A DNA stretch of 18,337 nt, from NCBI GenBank assembly GCA_020050175.1, contig JAGVKY010000064.1, positions 1 through 18,337 on the forward strand. Reading direction: 5' to 3'. The stretch comes from Parachlamydiales bacterium (GTDB lineage: Bacteria; Chlamydiota; Chlamydiia; Chlamydiales; JAJFMK01). The notes under the pieces are model-generated. The model did no database searches. It had not been told where the DNA came from and saw only the letters and a list, made by a program, of their open reading frames with translations. Shown here piece after piece: positions 1 through 7,418 of this stretch (position 1 is its first letter; every line of letters starts with the position of its first letter). The position numbers and the translations under genes were made by a program.

Positions 1-158
1 GCAGCGCGAATAACTTCACTGCGTCTTTTAACAGAAGGCTTCGTGAAAGAGGTTCTTTCACGTAATGCTCTTAAAACACCAGTTTTTTCAAACTTCTTTT
101 TAAAGCGCTTAAGGGCCTTATCGATCGATTCGCCTTGCCGGACCTTAACAACTGTCAT
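1..158 (-). CDS. rpsU: Ribosomal protein S21 (partial, runs off left edge)
   Basis: The complement reads MTVVKVRQGESIDKALKRF..., followed by a Lys/Arg-rich stretch containing RERTSFTKPSVKRR. This is the bS21 pattern: a conserved N-terminal strand, then basic helices that contact the 3' end of 16S rRNA in the small subunit. About 52 codons are visible and the family is usually 55-70 residues, so only the last few residues are missing. The ATG at 156-158 is preceded on the minus strand by AGAGGG (about 169-174), a good ribosome binding site that settles the start. It lies 61 bases downstream of tsaB in the same direction. In chlamydiae dnaJ usually follows rpsU, but it is outside this window. 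The identity is clear even though the gene is too short to stand out as an ORF. Confidence 0.93.
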   Translation of the reverse strand, partial: MTVVKVRQGESIDKALKRFKKKFEKTGVLRALRERTSFTKPSVKRRSEVIRA

Positions 159-219
159 CTAAAATTTCCCTCTTAGTGGAGACGATTCTATTTTAACTCG
201 TCCGCTCATAATCTTCAAT

Positions 220-774
220 TCAAACTGATTGTAGGTAAGCAAGTTTCACTTGAAGCGGGTCGATGATCGCTCTCTCTTTTAACTTAGGGAGGAGAATTTC
301 ACTTCGAAAAGGGGCTAACCCAATCGTATGATCTTGAAGAATTTGATAGATTTTTTTTAGAGGATGGGGGCTATAAACGACTCGATCACGTGGCAGATCT
401 TCAGCTTTTATCATCGATACAGTTTTATCGAGATAATAAAGATGGCCTCTCTTAGCATCGGCAGCCACAAGTTCACCAACCGGCGCCATCCCTTCCAATG
501 AACTAAATGTCATAAGGGGAAGCGATCGGGCATACGCAATAGGTAAAAGGAGAGCTGCAGCCACACGCATCCCCGTAAAAGACCCAGGACCAACTCCTAA
601 AGCCAAGCGATCTACCCCATTCATCATTTCTGCCAATCTTTCTGCCAGATCTTCTTCGACTAAGGGCCCAAGAGGAACACGAACCTCTTTTATAATTCTC
701 CCGTCGTTGGCAAGAGCGATAACCCCTTCAAAAAAACTGGCATCAAGAAGCAGCGTTGTCACTAGAAATCCCAA
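220..774 (-). CDS. tsaB: tRNA t6A biosynthesis protein TsaB (YeaZ family)
   Basis: TsaB is the non-catalytic partner of TsaD in the complex that makes N6-threonylcarbamoyladenosine at position 37 of ANN-decoding tRNAs. The N-terminal LLLDASF (residues 8-14) matches the family's 'ILAIDTS' strand. GVGPGSFTGMR (60-70) is the hallmark 'GPGSFTGLR' loop, and FSSLEGMA (90-97) matches the conserved 'SSLE' segment. At 184 residues it is shorter than many TsaB proteins (about 220-230), with the C-terminal half reduced, as in other host-dependent bacteria. The proposed ATG overlaps the end of dgt by 13 bases, suggesting coupled translation. In older chlamydial annotation the equivalent gene is called a second gcp (CT343). 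The assignment rests on the two N-terminal motifs; the C-terminal half is divergent. Confidence 0.88.
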   Translation of the reverse strand: MGFLVTTLLLDASFFEGVIALANDGRIIKEVRVPLGPLVEEDLAERLAEMMNGVDRLALGVGPGSFTGMRVAAALLLPIAYARSLPLMTFSSLEGMAPVGELVAADAKRGHLYYLDKTVSMIKAEDLPRDRVVYSPHPLKKIYQILQDHTIGLAPFRSEILLPKLKERAIIDPLQVKLAYLQSV

Positions 775-1766
775 GAAATTTTAGCAGGAATAAGAAAGCG
801 ATTCACCTGCCTCAAGAAAAAGGAGTTGGTCATGCCGGCAATGTAATCGACTGTTTTCTCCACATCGGAGGAGGAGTTGAGGTAGGGAGAGGGCTTATTG
901 TGGAGAAAATCGCGGTAAAGAGGACTTTCTACATTGTCTTTCCGATAGCCAAAAAGGAGAGCTTCAAAAAGAAGACGGTAAGCTTTTTTGATCTTTTCCG
1001 ATTCCACCTTCAGATTAGGATAGTGGTAGATCCGCTCAAAATTGAAGCGACGGAGAAGCTTTAGTGCTTCAAATTCTTTTTCTGGAACTTCGAGATAGGG
1101 CTTACCTCGGCTTGCTTCAATAATGACCTGACGGAGATTAGCTACAATATCACGCCCTTTTATGCCGAGGGACGTCGAGGGGATCTCCTCCCGATTTAAA
1201 ATGCCCAACGTAATGGCATCTTCGATGTCGCGGGCGACATAACTGATCGTATCACAGATTTTAACGACGCAACCTTCGATTGTCATGGGCCAAAGATTGC
1301 CATGAGGATTGTGCTTTTTTTCCTCAAGTTCTCTTTGGTGATCCGCTGCGGTTTTCTGTTGCGGTTGGTAGATAGGGTCTTTTAGCCCTCCATCATGGCA
1401 GAGAAAACCGTCAAAAACTTCGAGGGAGAGAGGGAGGGGTTCGATCGAACTGAACAAACGGCACGACTGAAAGGGGTGGGCAAATGATCCATTGCCAAAT
1501 TCTATAGAGAGTTCGGAGAGATACCCCTCCCCTTCGTGACCGAATGGAGGGTGGCCGACGTCGTGACCGAGAGCGATCGCTTCGATGAGATCAAGATTCA
1601 ACCCAAGAGCATGACCCACTTCTCGTGAAAGTCGGCTGACCATCTGAACATGTAGTCCCCTCTTGGTGATGTGGTCATTATCTATAAGGTAAACAACCTG
1701 TGTTTTATCGACATATCGGGCATAAGCCTTCGATTGGAGGATGGCATTTACTTCTTCACATTTCAT
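762..1766 (-). CDS. dgt: dGTP triphosphohydrolase-like HD-domain protein
   Basis: This is an HD-superfamily phosphohydrolase of the dGTPase type, which splits dNTPs into the nucleoside and triphosphate. KTQV (21-24) begins the family pattern. RGLHVQMVSRLSR (36-48) supplies the first metal-binding His (H39). ALGHDVGHPPFGHEGE (65-80) is the strongly diagnostic HD motif (H68, D69). KICDTISYVARDIEDA (169-184) supplies the distal Asp (D172). At 334 residues it belongs to the short, dGTPase-like class. It starts just before KTQV and so lacks the N-terminal segment ('DRDRIL.S.aFRRL') that precedes it in typical members; only AYARYV resembles that part. It is the first gene of the leftward group and its 3' end overlaps tsaB. 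C. trachomatis does not carry it at this spot as far as I recall. The substrate (dGTP or other dNTPs) cannot be read from the sequence. Confidence 0.88.
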   Translation of the reverse strand: MKCEEVNAILQSKAYARYVDKTQVVYLIDNDHITKRGLHVQMVSRLSREVGHALGLNLDLIEAIALGHDVGHPPFGHEGEGYLSELSIEFGNGSFAHPFQSCRLFSSIEPLPLSLEVFDGFLCHDGGLKDPIYQPQQKTAADHQRELEEKKHNPHGNLWPMTIEGCVVKICDTISYVARDIEDAITLGILNREEIPSTSLGIKGRDIVANLRQVIIEASRGKPYLEVPEKEFEALKLLRRFNFERIYHYPNLKVESEKIKKAYRLLFEALLFGYRKDNVESPLYRDFLHNKPSPYLNSSSDVEKTVDYIAGMTNSFFLRQVNRFLIPAKISWDF

Positions 1767-1790
1767 AGCATTGAGATCTTAGTTCAAATC

Positions 1791-1806
1791 AGGTATTTTT
1801 TTACCT
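1791..1806 (+). promoter_or_regulatory. Small inverted repeat directly before the lon start
   Basis: AGGTA (1791-1795), six T residues, then TACCT (1802-1806) form a 5-base stem with a 6-base loop that ends one base before the lon ATG. No Shine-Dalgarno sequence is visible upstream of lon. The whole dgt-lon divergent gap is only 41 bases, so both promoters must lie within it or inside the neighbouring coding sequence. Any role in lon expression is inference. Confidence 0.3.
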
Positions 1807-1807
1807 A

Positions 1808-4249
1808 ATGAATGATGATAACGATCTTTTAGGTCCTCTTGAAGAGGAGACTTTTGAAGAGCCCTCGCAAGAGTTGACGGGGACAAGGGATGTTTTTCTC
1901 TTTCCTATAAATAAACGTCCTTTTTTCCCAGGGATGGCTGCACCCCTTTATATAGAGCCGGGTCCTTTCTATGAGATGCTTAAAGTGGCATCAAAAGAGG
2001 AAGGCAAGTGCATTGCCCTGGTCATGACAAAAAAGGAGGGAGCCCAAGCTGAAAAGGTTCAGTACCGCGATCTTTTCAAAGTTGGCGTTTTAGCAAGGAT
2101 TCTTCGCATTGTCCCGATTGAAAAGGGAGGGGTCCAAGTTGTCCTCAATATGGAAAAAAGGGTCAAACTCAAGCGGGAAATTAAGAGCGATAAAGGACTT
2201 CGAGCTAAGGTTGATCTCTATGATGAGCCAAAAGAGACCAATAATGAGCTAAAAGCTTATGCGATGAGCATCATCGCCACCATTAAAGAGCTGCTCAAGG
2301 TCAATCCCCTTTTCAAAGAAGAACTCCAAATCTTTTTAGGCCATTCCGATTTTACCGAGCCCGGGAAACTTGCCGACTTCTCAGTTGCCTTAACAACAGC
2401 CTCCAGAGAAGAACTTCAAGACATTTTGGAAACATTTAATATCGTAGAGCGGATCAACAAATCCCTCGTCATCCTCAAAAAAGAACTTGATCTTAGTAAG
2501 CTGCAAAATAGCATCAATCAAAAGATCGAAACGGCGATTTCCAAAAGTCAAAAAGAGTTCTTTCTAAGAGAACAGCTTAAGACGATTAAAAAAGAACTTG
2601 GGATTGAGAGAGACGACAAAACAGGCGACCGCGAAAAATTTGAGACCCGCCTTAAAGATAAAAAAGTTCCCGAGGACGTCCAAAAGGTCATTAACGAAGA
2701 GTTAGATAAGATCTCTAATCTCGATCCCCAATCGGCTGAATATGGGGTGACGAGAGGGTATCTTGATTGGCTCACAGCCATCCCTTGGGGTCTTCAATCC
2801 CAAGATATCCACAACCTAAAAACAGCTGAAAAAATCCTAGGCGAAGATCACTTTGGATTGGAAGATATCAAACAGAGAATTTTAGAGTTTATCGGCGTCG
2901 GTAAATTAACTGACGGCGTTAAAGGAAGCATTATCTGCCTCGTTGGTCCTCCAGGTGTCGGTAAAACAAGTATTGGCAAAAGTATTGCGCGAGCTTTAGG
3001 AAGAAAGTTTTTCCGTTTCTCCGTCGGCGGCATGCGTGACGAAGCAGAAATTAAAGGTCACAGAAGAACTTATATTGGCGCCATGCCCGGAAAGCTCGTT
3101 CAAGCTCTAAAAGCTTGTCAAACCATGAATCCCGTTATCATGCTGGATGAAGTGGATAAGATGGGCTCCAGCTTCCATGGCGATCCTGCATCTGCTCTCC
3201 TTGAGGTTTTAGATCCTGAACAAAACAAAGAATTTTTAGATCATTATCTCGATGTTCGGGTTGATCTTTCCAATGTCTTATTCATTGTGACTGCGAACGT
3301 CCTCGACACGGTCCCTGAGCCTTTGCAAGACAGGATGGAAACACTGCGCCTCTCTGGCTACATCCAACAAGAAAAATTGGAGATTGCCAAACGTTTCCTC
3401 ATCCCTAAAAACAGAGTCCTCATGGGACTTAAGGCAAAGGATGTGATCTTTACAGATGAATCGCTCCGTACCCTGATCAATGGCTACGCGAGAGAGTCGG
3501 GCGTTAGAAGCCTCGAGAACAACGTCAAAAAAATCATGCGAAAAGTAGCTCTTGAGATTGTTCGGCAGGAGGAGAAAAAGAGCAAAAAGAAAGAGAAACC
3601 TACCTCCAAAAAGATTGTGAACGAAAGTCTCCAAAAGTATTTGGGGAAACCGATCTTCACTTCAGACCGTTTCTATGAACGAACACCGATTGGAGTTTGC
3701 ACAGGTCTTGCTTGGACCTCCCTAGGCGGGGCCACCCTTTACATCGAAACAGTTAAGGTAACGGCCGAAAAAACGGAGATGAAACTAACGGGCCAAGCAG
3801 GCCAGGTGATGAAGGAATCATCTGAAATTGCCTGGAGCTATCTCCATAGTGCGATCCAACGCTATTGCCCCGGTTTTTCTTTCTTTGACAAAGTTCAGGT
3901 CCACATCCATATCCCAGAAGGTGCTACTCCAAAAGATGGCCCATCTGCCGGGATTACGATGGTCACAGCTCTTCTATCCCTTCTGACAAACAAACATGTC
4001 GTAGAAGATTTAGGAATGACAGGAGAGTTAACACTGACCGGCCGAATTCTTCCGATTGGCGGGGTGAAAGAGAAGCTCGTGGCTGCCCGTCGCTCTGGCT
4101 TAAAGTCCCTTATTTTTCCTAAGGACAACAGCCGCGACCTCGATGAACTCTCTGAAGAGATCAAAAAGGGGATTAAAATCCACCTTGTTGACCATTACGA
4201 CGAAGTTTTCAAAATTTCGTTTCCTGAACTGGCCAGGGAGATGAAATGA
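1808..4249 (+). CDS. lon: ATP-dependent Lon protease
   Basis: Lon is the cytoplasmic AAA+ serine protease that unfolds and degrades damaged and regulatory proteins. The 813 residues show the full LonA layout. The N-terminal substrate-binding domain spans about 25-230 and includes FLFPINKRPFFPG. A helical segment follows (about 240-330, with KEFFLREQLKTIKKELG). The AAA+ module has Walker A GPPGVGKT (380-387) and Walker B VIMLDEVDK. The C-terminal protease domain carries catalytic Ser713 in PKDGPSAG and Lys756 in GGVKEKL, 43 residues apart as in E. coli Lon. A Lys-rich insert (EEKKSKKKEKPTSKK) separates the AAA+ lid from the protease domain. It begins the rightward operon, and its stop overlaps the next start as ATGA. 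No ribosome binding site is obvious, but the N-terminus fits the family, so this ATG is kept. Confidence 0.98.
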   Translation: MNDDNDLLGPLEEETFEEPSQELTGTRDVFLFPINKRPFFPGMAAPLYIEPGPFYEMLKVASKEEGKCIALVMTKKEGAQAEKVQYRDLFKVGVLARILRIVPIEKGGVQVVLNMEKRVKLKREIKSDKGLRAKVDLYDEPKETNNELKAYAMSIIATIKELLKVNPLFKEELQIFLGHSDFTEPGKLADFSVALTTASREELQDILETFNIVERINKSLVILKKELDLSKLQNSINQKIETAISKSQKEFFLREQLKTIKKELGIERDDKTGDREKFETRLKDKKVPEDVQKVINEELDKISNLDPQSAEYGVTRGYLDWLTAIPWGLQSQDIHNLKTAEKILGEDHFGLEDIKQRILEFIGVGKLTDGVKGSIICLVGPPGVGKTSIGKSIARALGRKFFRFSVGGMRDEAEIKGHRRTYIGAMPGKLVQALKACQTMNPVIMLDEVDKMGSSFHGDPASALLEVLDPEQNKEFLDHYLDVRVDLSNVLFIVTANVLDTVPEPLQDRMETLRLSGYIQQEKLEIAKRFLIPKNRVLMGLKAKDVIFTDESLRTLINGYARESGVRSLENNVKKIMRKVALEIVRQEEKKSKKKEKPTSKKIVNESLQKYLGKPIFTSDRFYERTPIGVCTGLAWTSLGGATLYIETVKVTAEKTEMKLTGQAGQVMKESSEIAWSYLHSAIQRYCPGFSFFDKVQVHIHIPEGATPKDGPSAGITMVTALLSLLTNKHVVEDLGMTGELTLTGRILPIGGVKEKLVAARRSGLKSLIFPKDNSRDLDELSEEIKKGIKIHLVDHYDEVFKISFPELAREMK

Positions 4250-4740
4250 TCCCTTGGCATGAGGCGTATCTCAAGAAAATTGTTAAACCTGAAGTCATTG
4301 AAGAGAAAGTAAAAGAATGGAAAGCAGAGGGGAAAAAAATTGTTACCCTCAATGGCTCTTTCGACCTTCTGCATGCAGGACATCTTTATATCATCCATCA
4401 GGCGAAACTGCAGGGAGACCTCCTTTTCGTCGCCTTAAACTCAGATGCTTCAATCAGAGCTTATAAAAGTCCTGATCGACCGATTATCAAACTCAATCAC
4501 CGGCTTGAAATGATGGCAGCGCTAGAGTTTGTCGACTTTCTGACCTGGTTTGACGAAACTGATCCTAGAAAGATTTTGGAAAGAATCGCCCCCGATGTTC
4601 ATGTGAATGGCGCGGAATATGGTGATAATTGCATAGAAGCCGAAGTCGTCCGTCGCCATGGAGGGCGTCTCCACCTGGTCGAGCGGATTCCTCTTTTATC
4701 CTCCAGTGAAGTGATCACAAAGATAAAGTCATTGCCTTGA
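4246..4740 (+). CDS. RfaE2-type nucleotidyltransferase (D-glycero-beta-D-manno-heptose 1-phosphate adenylyltransferase)
   Basis: This single-domain nucleotidyltransferase of the cytidylyltransferase fold has GSFDLLHAGHL (37-47), with the catalytic HxGH at H43 and H46. VALNSDAS, PDRPI, MMAALEFVDFLTWFDE, NGAEYG and the terminal SSSEVITKI each have counterparts in the C-terminal domain of HldE/RfaE, which adenylates heptose 1-phosphate on the way to ADP-heptose for LPS core. At 164 residues it matches a stand-alone RfaE2 without the sugar kinase domain. An N-terminal helix of about 30 residues (VIEEKVKEWKAEGK) is typical of the separate form. The start overlaps the lon stop by four bases (ATGA). 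Whether the lineage makes heptose-containing LPS is unknown from this window; related transferases (glycerol-phosphate or FAD-type) are the alternatives but match less well. Confidence 0.8.
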   Translation: MIPWHEAYLKKIVKPEVIEEKVKEWKAEGKKIVTLNGSFDLLHAGHLYIIHQAKLQGDLLFVALNSDASIRAYKSPDRPIIKLNHRLEMMAALEFVDFLTWFDETDPRKILERIAPDVHVNGAEYGDNCIEAEVVRRHGGRLHLVERIPLLSSSEVITKIKSLP

Positions 4741-5507
4741 AAATTACCTATTGGATTGCCGGCCTCCTCATTGTTTTGACGGTGTTGATCAATCTTACTC
4801 GTCCTTCCGAGCCAACAAGTGTTGCAAATTTTCCCCTCCAGTCTTCCGTTATTGAAAAAAAACTTTTCTACGATTGGCCTAGGGCTTTTGAGCTAATCGA
4901 TGAGATCACTGCTAAATATGGTCGGTCGATTTGGGATGAACCTCAGAAAATCCCTAAACCACTCCTTGAAGAGATCAAATCGAGCCATGTATGGCAGGGC
5001 TATTTGCCTCAAATTTTAGACCATTCAGCGAACGATGCCCCCTGGTTTGAGAAGATTTCAAAGGGAGAAGTGTGGCGTCTTTTTACGCCTGCTCTTTTGC
5101 ATATCGAACTTTATCATCTCGCCTTCAATCTGTTTTGGTTGATTGTGCTAGGCCGATTATTGGAAGAGAGGATGGGAGCCTGGAAATACTTATTGATCAC
5201 CCTTATCTTTGGAATCGGTTCTAATACAGCGCAGTATCTCATGTCAGGGATGTTCTTTTTGGGATATTCTGGAGTTGTTTGCGGACTTTTTGGGTTTATC
5301 TACGTTAACCGAAAATCGATCCCCTACCCTCTCCCCAACTCCCTTTTTACAGCAACATTCATCTTTATTTTTGGGATGGCTGCCCTGGAAGCAGGCTCTA
5401 TCCTGCTCCGGTCATCTTATTCCTTCAGCATCGCCAACACGGCCCATATTTCTGGGCTTTTACTTGGTCTAATCACAGCAAGGTTCTTTCAGCATGAGCA
5501 AGCGTGA
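4737..5507 (+). CDS. Rhomboid-family intramembrane serine protease
   Basis: A polytopic membrane protease that cleaves substrates within the bilayer. The N-terminal hydrophobic segment (WIAGLLIVLTVLINL, 6-20) is followed by a soluble stretch of about 90 residues. The rhomboid core then begins with the L1 'WR' motif in EVWRLFTPALLH. HLAFNLFWL supplies the conserved His/Asn on TM2, GYSGVVCGL carries the catalytic Ser178, and AHISGLLLG carries the catalytic His237. At 256 residues it is a compact rhomboid with one extra N-terminal helix. The chosen start is TTG at 4737, which overlaps the previous stop as TTGA; the frame has no nearby ATG that keeps the N-terminal helix. Its end overlaps RNase Z by 14 bases. 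It occupies roughly the place of the uncharacterised gene between lon and RNase Z in C. trachomatis. The substrate is unknown. Confidence 0.9.
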   Translation: MKITYWIAGLLIVLTVLINLTRPSEPTSVANFPLQSSVIEKKLFYDWPRAFELIDEITAKYGRSIWDEPQKIPKPLLEEIKSSHVWQGYLPQILDHSANDAPWFEKISKGEVWRLFTPALLHIELYHLAFNLFWLIVLGRLLEERMGAWKYLLITLIFGIGSNTAQYLMSGMFFLGYSGVVCGLFGFIYVNRKSIPYPLPNSLFTATFIFIFGMAALEAGSILLRSSYSFSIANTAHISGLLLGLITARFFQHEQA

Positions 5508-6402
5508 TCTGATCATCTTGGGAACTTCTAGCCAGCACCCCACCCGCACAAGAAACCATGGAGCTTATCTTTTCCGTTGGAATGGTGAGGGATTTTTAGT
5601 CGATCCCGGCGAAGGGACTCAACGACAATTTATTTTTGCAAATGTCCCTCCCACTGCTGTCACCCGTATTCTGATCACCCATTTCCATGGGGATCACTGC
5701 TTAGGCTTAGGCTCGATGCTGATGCGTTTAAACTTGGATCAAGTGCAAAAAGTTCATGTTTACTACCCTGCCTCAGGCAAAAAATACTTCGATCGACTCC
5801 GTTATGGGACGATTTATCATGAGACGATTGAAGTGATCGAGCATCCCATTGATCGTGAAGGCATGATTGAAAATGCAGGGGGATTTACGATTGAAGCTTA
5901 CCGCGTGGTGCATGGTGTTGAAAACTTTGCCTACCGGATCAAAGAACATGATGAAATCAAATTTCACAAAAATTTGTTGAAAGAAAAAGGGATTCAAGGA
6001 CCCAATGTCAAAAAGCTTCAGCAAGAAGGAAAAATTGAAATTAACGGTCAGACTGTTCTTTTAGAAGATGTCAGTTATGTGAGAACTGGAGACGCTGTCG
6101 GTATCGTATTGGATACCAGGGTTTGCGAAGGAGCTCATCGAGCAGCTAAAGGCGTTCGTCTTTTACTTTGCGAAAGCACTTATTTAGAAACTGAAAAGGA
6201 TCTCGCCTGGTCCCATTTTCATTTAACAGCTCTGCAGGCGGCGAAAATCGCTTTAGATGCAGGAGCAGGAGAGCTTGTCTTGACCCATTTTTCGTCCCGT
6301 TACCAAGAAGTCATCCCCTTTGAACTTGAAGCGAAAACACTTTTTAACAATAGTCAAGCAGCTACCGATCTCGCTGTCTTCTCTTTCCCCAAAAACGGTT
6401 AA
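5494..6402 (+). CDS. rnz: Ribonuclease Z (tRNA 3' endonuclease)
   Basis: A metallo-beta-lactamase-fold enzyme that removes the 3' trailer of pre-tRNA. LGTSSQHPTRTRNHGAYL near the start matches the family's 'GT.g..Pt..R' opening. DPGEGTQRQF is the strongly RNase Z-specific 'D.GEgTQ.Q' segment. THFHGDHCLGL has the zinc-binding HxHxDH (H63, H65, D67, H68). Later metal ligands fit the Asp in GIVLDTR and the His in SHFHLTALQAA and LTHFSSRY. The 302 residues match the short bacterial form. The ATG overlaps the rhomboid gene by 14 bases. In early chlamydial annotation the equivalent gene (CT346) is labelled a metal-dependent hydrolase. RNase P RNA, which processes the other tRNA end, is encoded 3 kb downstream on the other strand. 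Confidence 0.95.
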   Translation: MSKRDLIILGTSSQHPTRTRNHGAYLFRWNGEGFLVDPGEGTQRQFIFANVPPTAVTRILITHFHGDHCLGLGSMLMRLNLDQVQKVHVYYPASGKKYFDRLRYGTIYHETIEVIEHPIDREGMIENAGGFTIEAYRVVHGVENFAYRIKEHDEIKFHKNLLKEKGIQGPNVKKLQQEGKIEINGQTVLLEDVSYVRTGDAVGIVLDTRVCEGAHRAAKGVRLLLCESTYLETEKDLAWSHFHLTALQAAKIALDAGAGELVLTHFSSRYQEVIPFELEAKTLFNNSQAATDLAVFSFPKNG

Positions 6403-6425
6403 TTTTTACCATAGTTGTAAATTGT

Positions 6426-7418
6426 ATGTTTTTAAAGGCAGCCCATCTTTTTCTTGCCCACCTGAAAGGAATCAAGGGGGCCTCCGACCATACGATTCGT
6501 AATTATGCGATCGATTTAAACGCTTTTAAAATTTTTCTAGAAAAAGAGTGGCATCCTGAGCTAATGCCCGAGAATTTACCCGAAAAAATTGGCCATGCGG
6601 CCCCAGAAGCCTATCAGCCCTCTTCTAAAGAAGAACTCTACCCTTTAGATAGAGTCGATCGGCTTGTTATCAAAAAGTTTTTAGCCCATTTACACGAATC
6701 TCATCAGCAAAAAAGGACTGTCGTCCGGAAGCTTGCTGCTCTTAGAAGTTTCTTCCGCTTTGCGGAAGGGCAAAAGTTGATCCCCTCCAATCCTACTGAG
6801 ACAATTGAAACACCCAAGCTTGATAAAAGAGTTCCAGTTTCTCTCGGAATGGAACAGGTCAAACGTCTTTTTTCTCAGCCCGACACCTCCACCCTCCTTG
6901 GCATGCGCGATCGGGTGATCATGGAACTTCTCTATAGCTCAGGATTGCGGGTCAGCGAACTCACTGCCTTAAATCGGCGCGACCTCGATCTAGCCAACAA
7001 TATGGTCCTACTTCAGGGAAAAGGTCAAAAGGAGCGGATGGTGCCAATCACCGAAGGATGTGCCCTTTGGTTAAAAACCTACCTAGAGCACCCCGAAAGA
7101 TTTTTAGACGTTGACGGCCACTCGAAAGAGCAAGACCCGCAAGCGATCTTTTTAAACCGTCATGGCAAGCGTCTCTCGGCCCGATCGGTCGATCGCAACT
7201 TTGATCGTTATCTTGCCGCCTCTGGCCTTGCTGGAAAAGTGACTCCCCATACTATCCGTCACACAATCGCCACCCACTGGCTCGAAAATGGGATGGATCT
7301 TAAAACAATCCAAGCCCTCTTGGGACACAGCTCCCTTGCTACAACAACTATTTACACCCGCGTCTCCCCTAAACTTAAGAAAAAAGTTTACGACGAGACC
7401 CATCCCCGAGCTAATTAA
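6426..7418 (+). CDS. xerC: Tyrosine recombinase XerC/XerD family
   Basis: A site-specific recombinase expected to resolve chromosome dimers at dif. The N-terminal core-binding domain (about 1-145) carries FLAHLKGIKGASDHTIRNYAID and KLAALRSFFRF. The catalytic domain shows the full set of active residues: Arg175 in SSGLRVSEL, Lys199 in GKGQKERMVPI, His275 and Arg278 in HTIRHT, His301 in LLGHSS and the nucleophile Tyr310 in TIYTRV. At 330 residues it is longer than E. coli XerC (298), because of an insert around residues 38-75 in the N-terminal domain and one near 215-235. The start is 23 bases after rnz; no clear ribosome binding site is seen. The XerC rather than XerD name is based on the matching chlamydial gene order (CT347), not on a discriminating residue. 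Confidence 0.92.
   Translation: MFLKAAHLFLAHLKGIKGASDHTIRNYAIDLNAFKIFLEKEWHPELMPENLPEKIGHAAPEAYQPSSKEELYPLDRVDRLVIKKFLAHLHESHQQKRTVVRKLAALRSFFRFAEGQKLIPSNPTETIETPKLDKRVPVSLGMEQVKRLFSQPDTSTLLGMRDRVIMELLYSSGLRVSELTALNRRDLDLANNMVLLQGKGQKERMVPITEGCALWLKTYLEHPERFLDVDGHSKEQDPQAIFLNRHGKRLSARSVDRNFDRYLAASGLAGKVTPHTIRHTIATHWLENGMDLKTIQALLGHSSLATTTIYTRVSPKLKKKVYDETHPRAN

Noticed and set aside
756..1064. Plus-strand ORF of 102 codons opposite dgt
   Set aside because: It lies inside the C-terminal coding region of the well-supported dgt gene, has no family features and no ribosome site; a shadow frame.
3278..3634. Minus-strand ORF of 118 codons opposite lon
   Set aside because: Entirely inside the AAA+/protease part of lon with low-complexity Leu/Phe content; a shadow frame.
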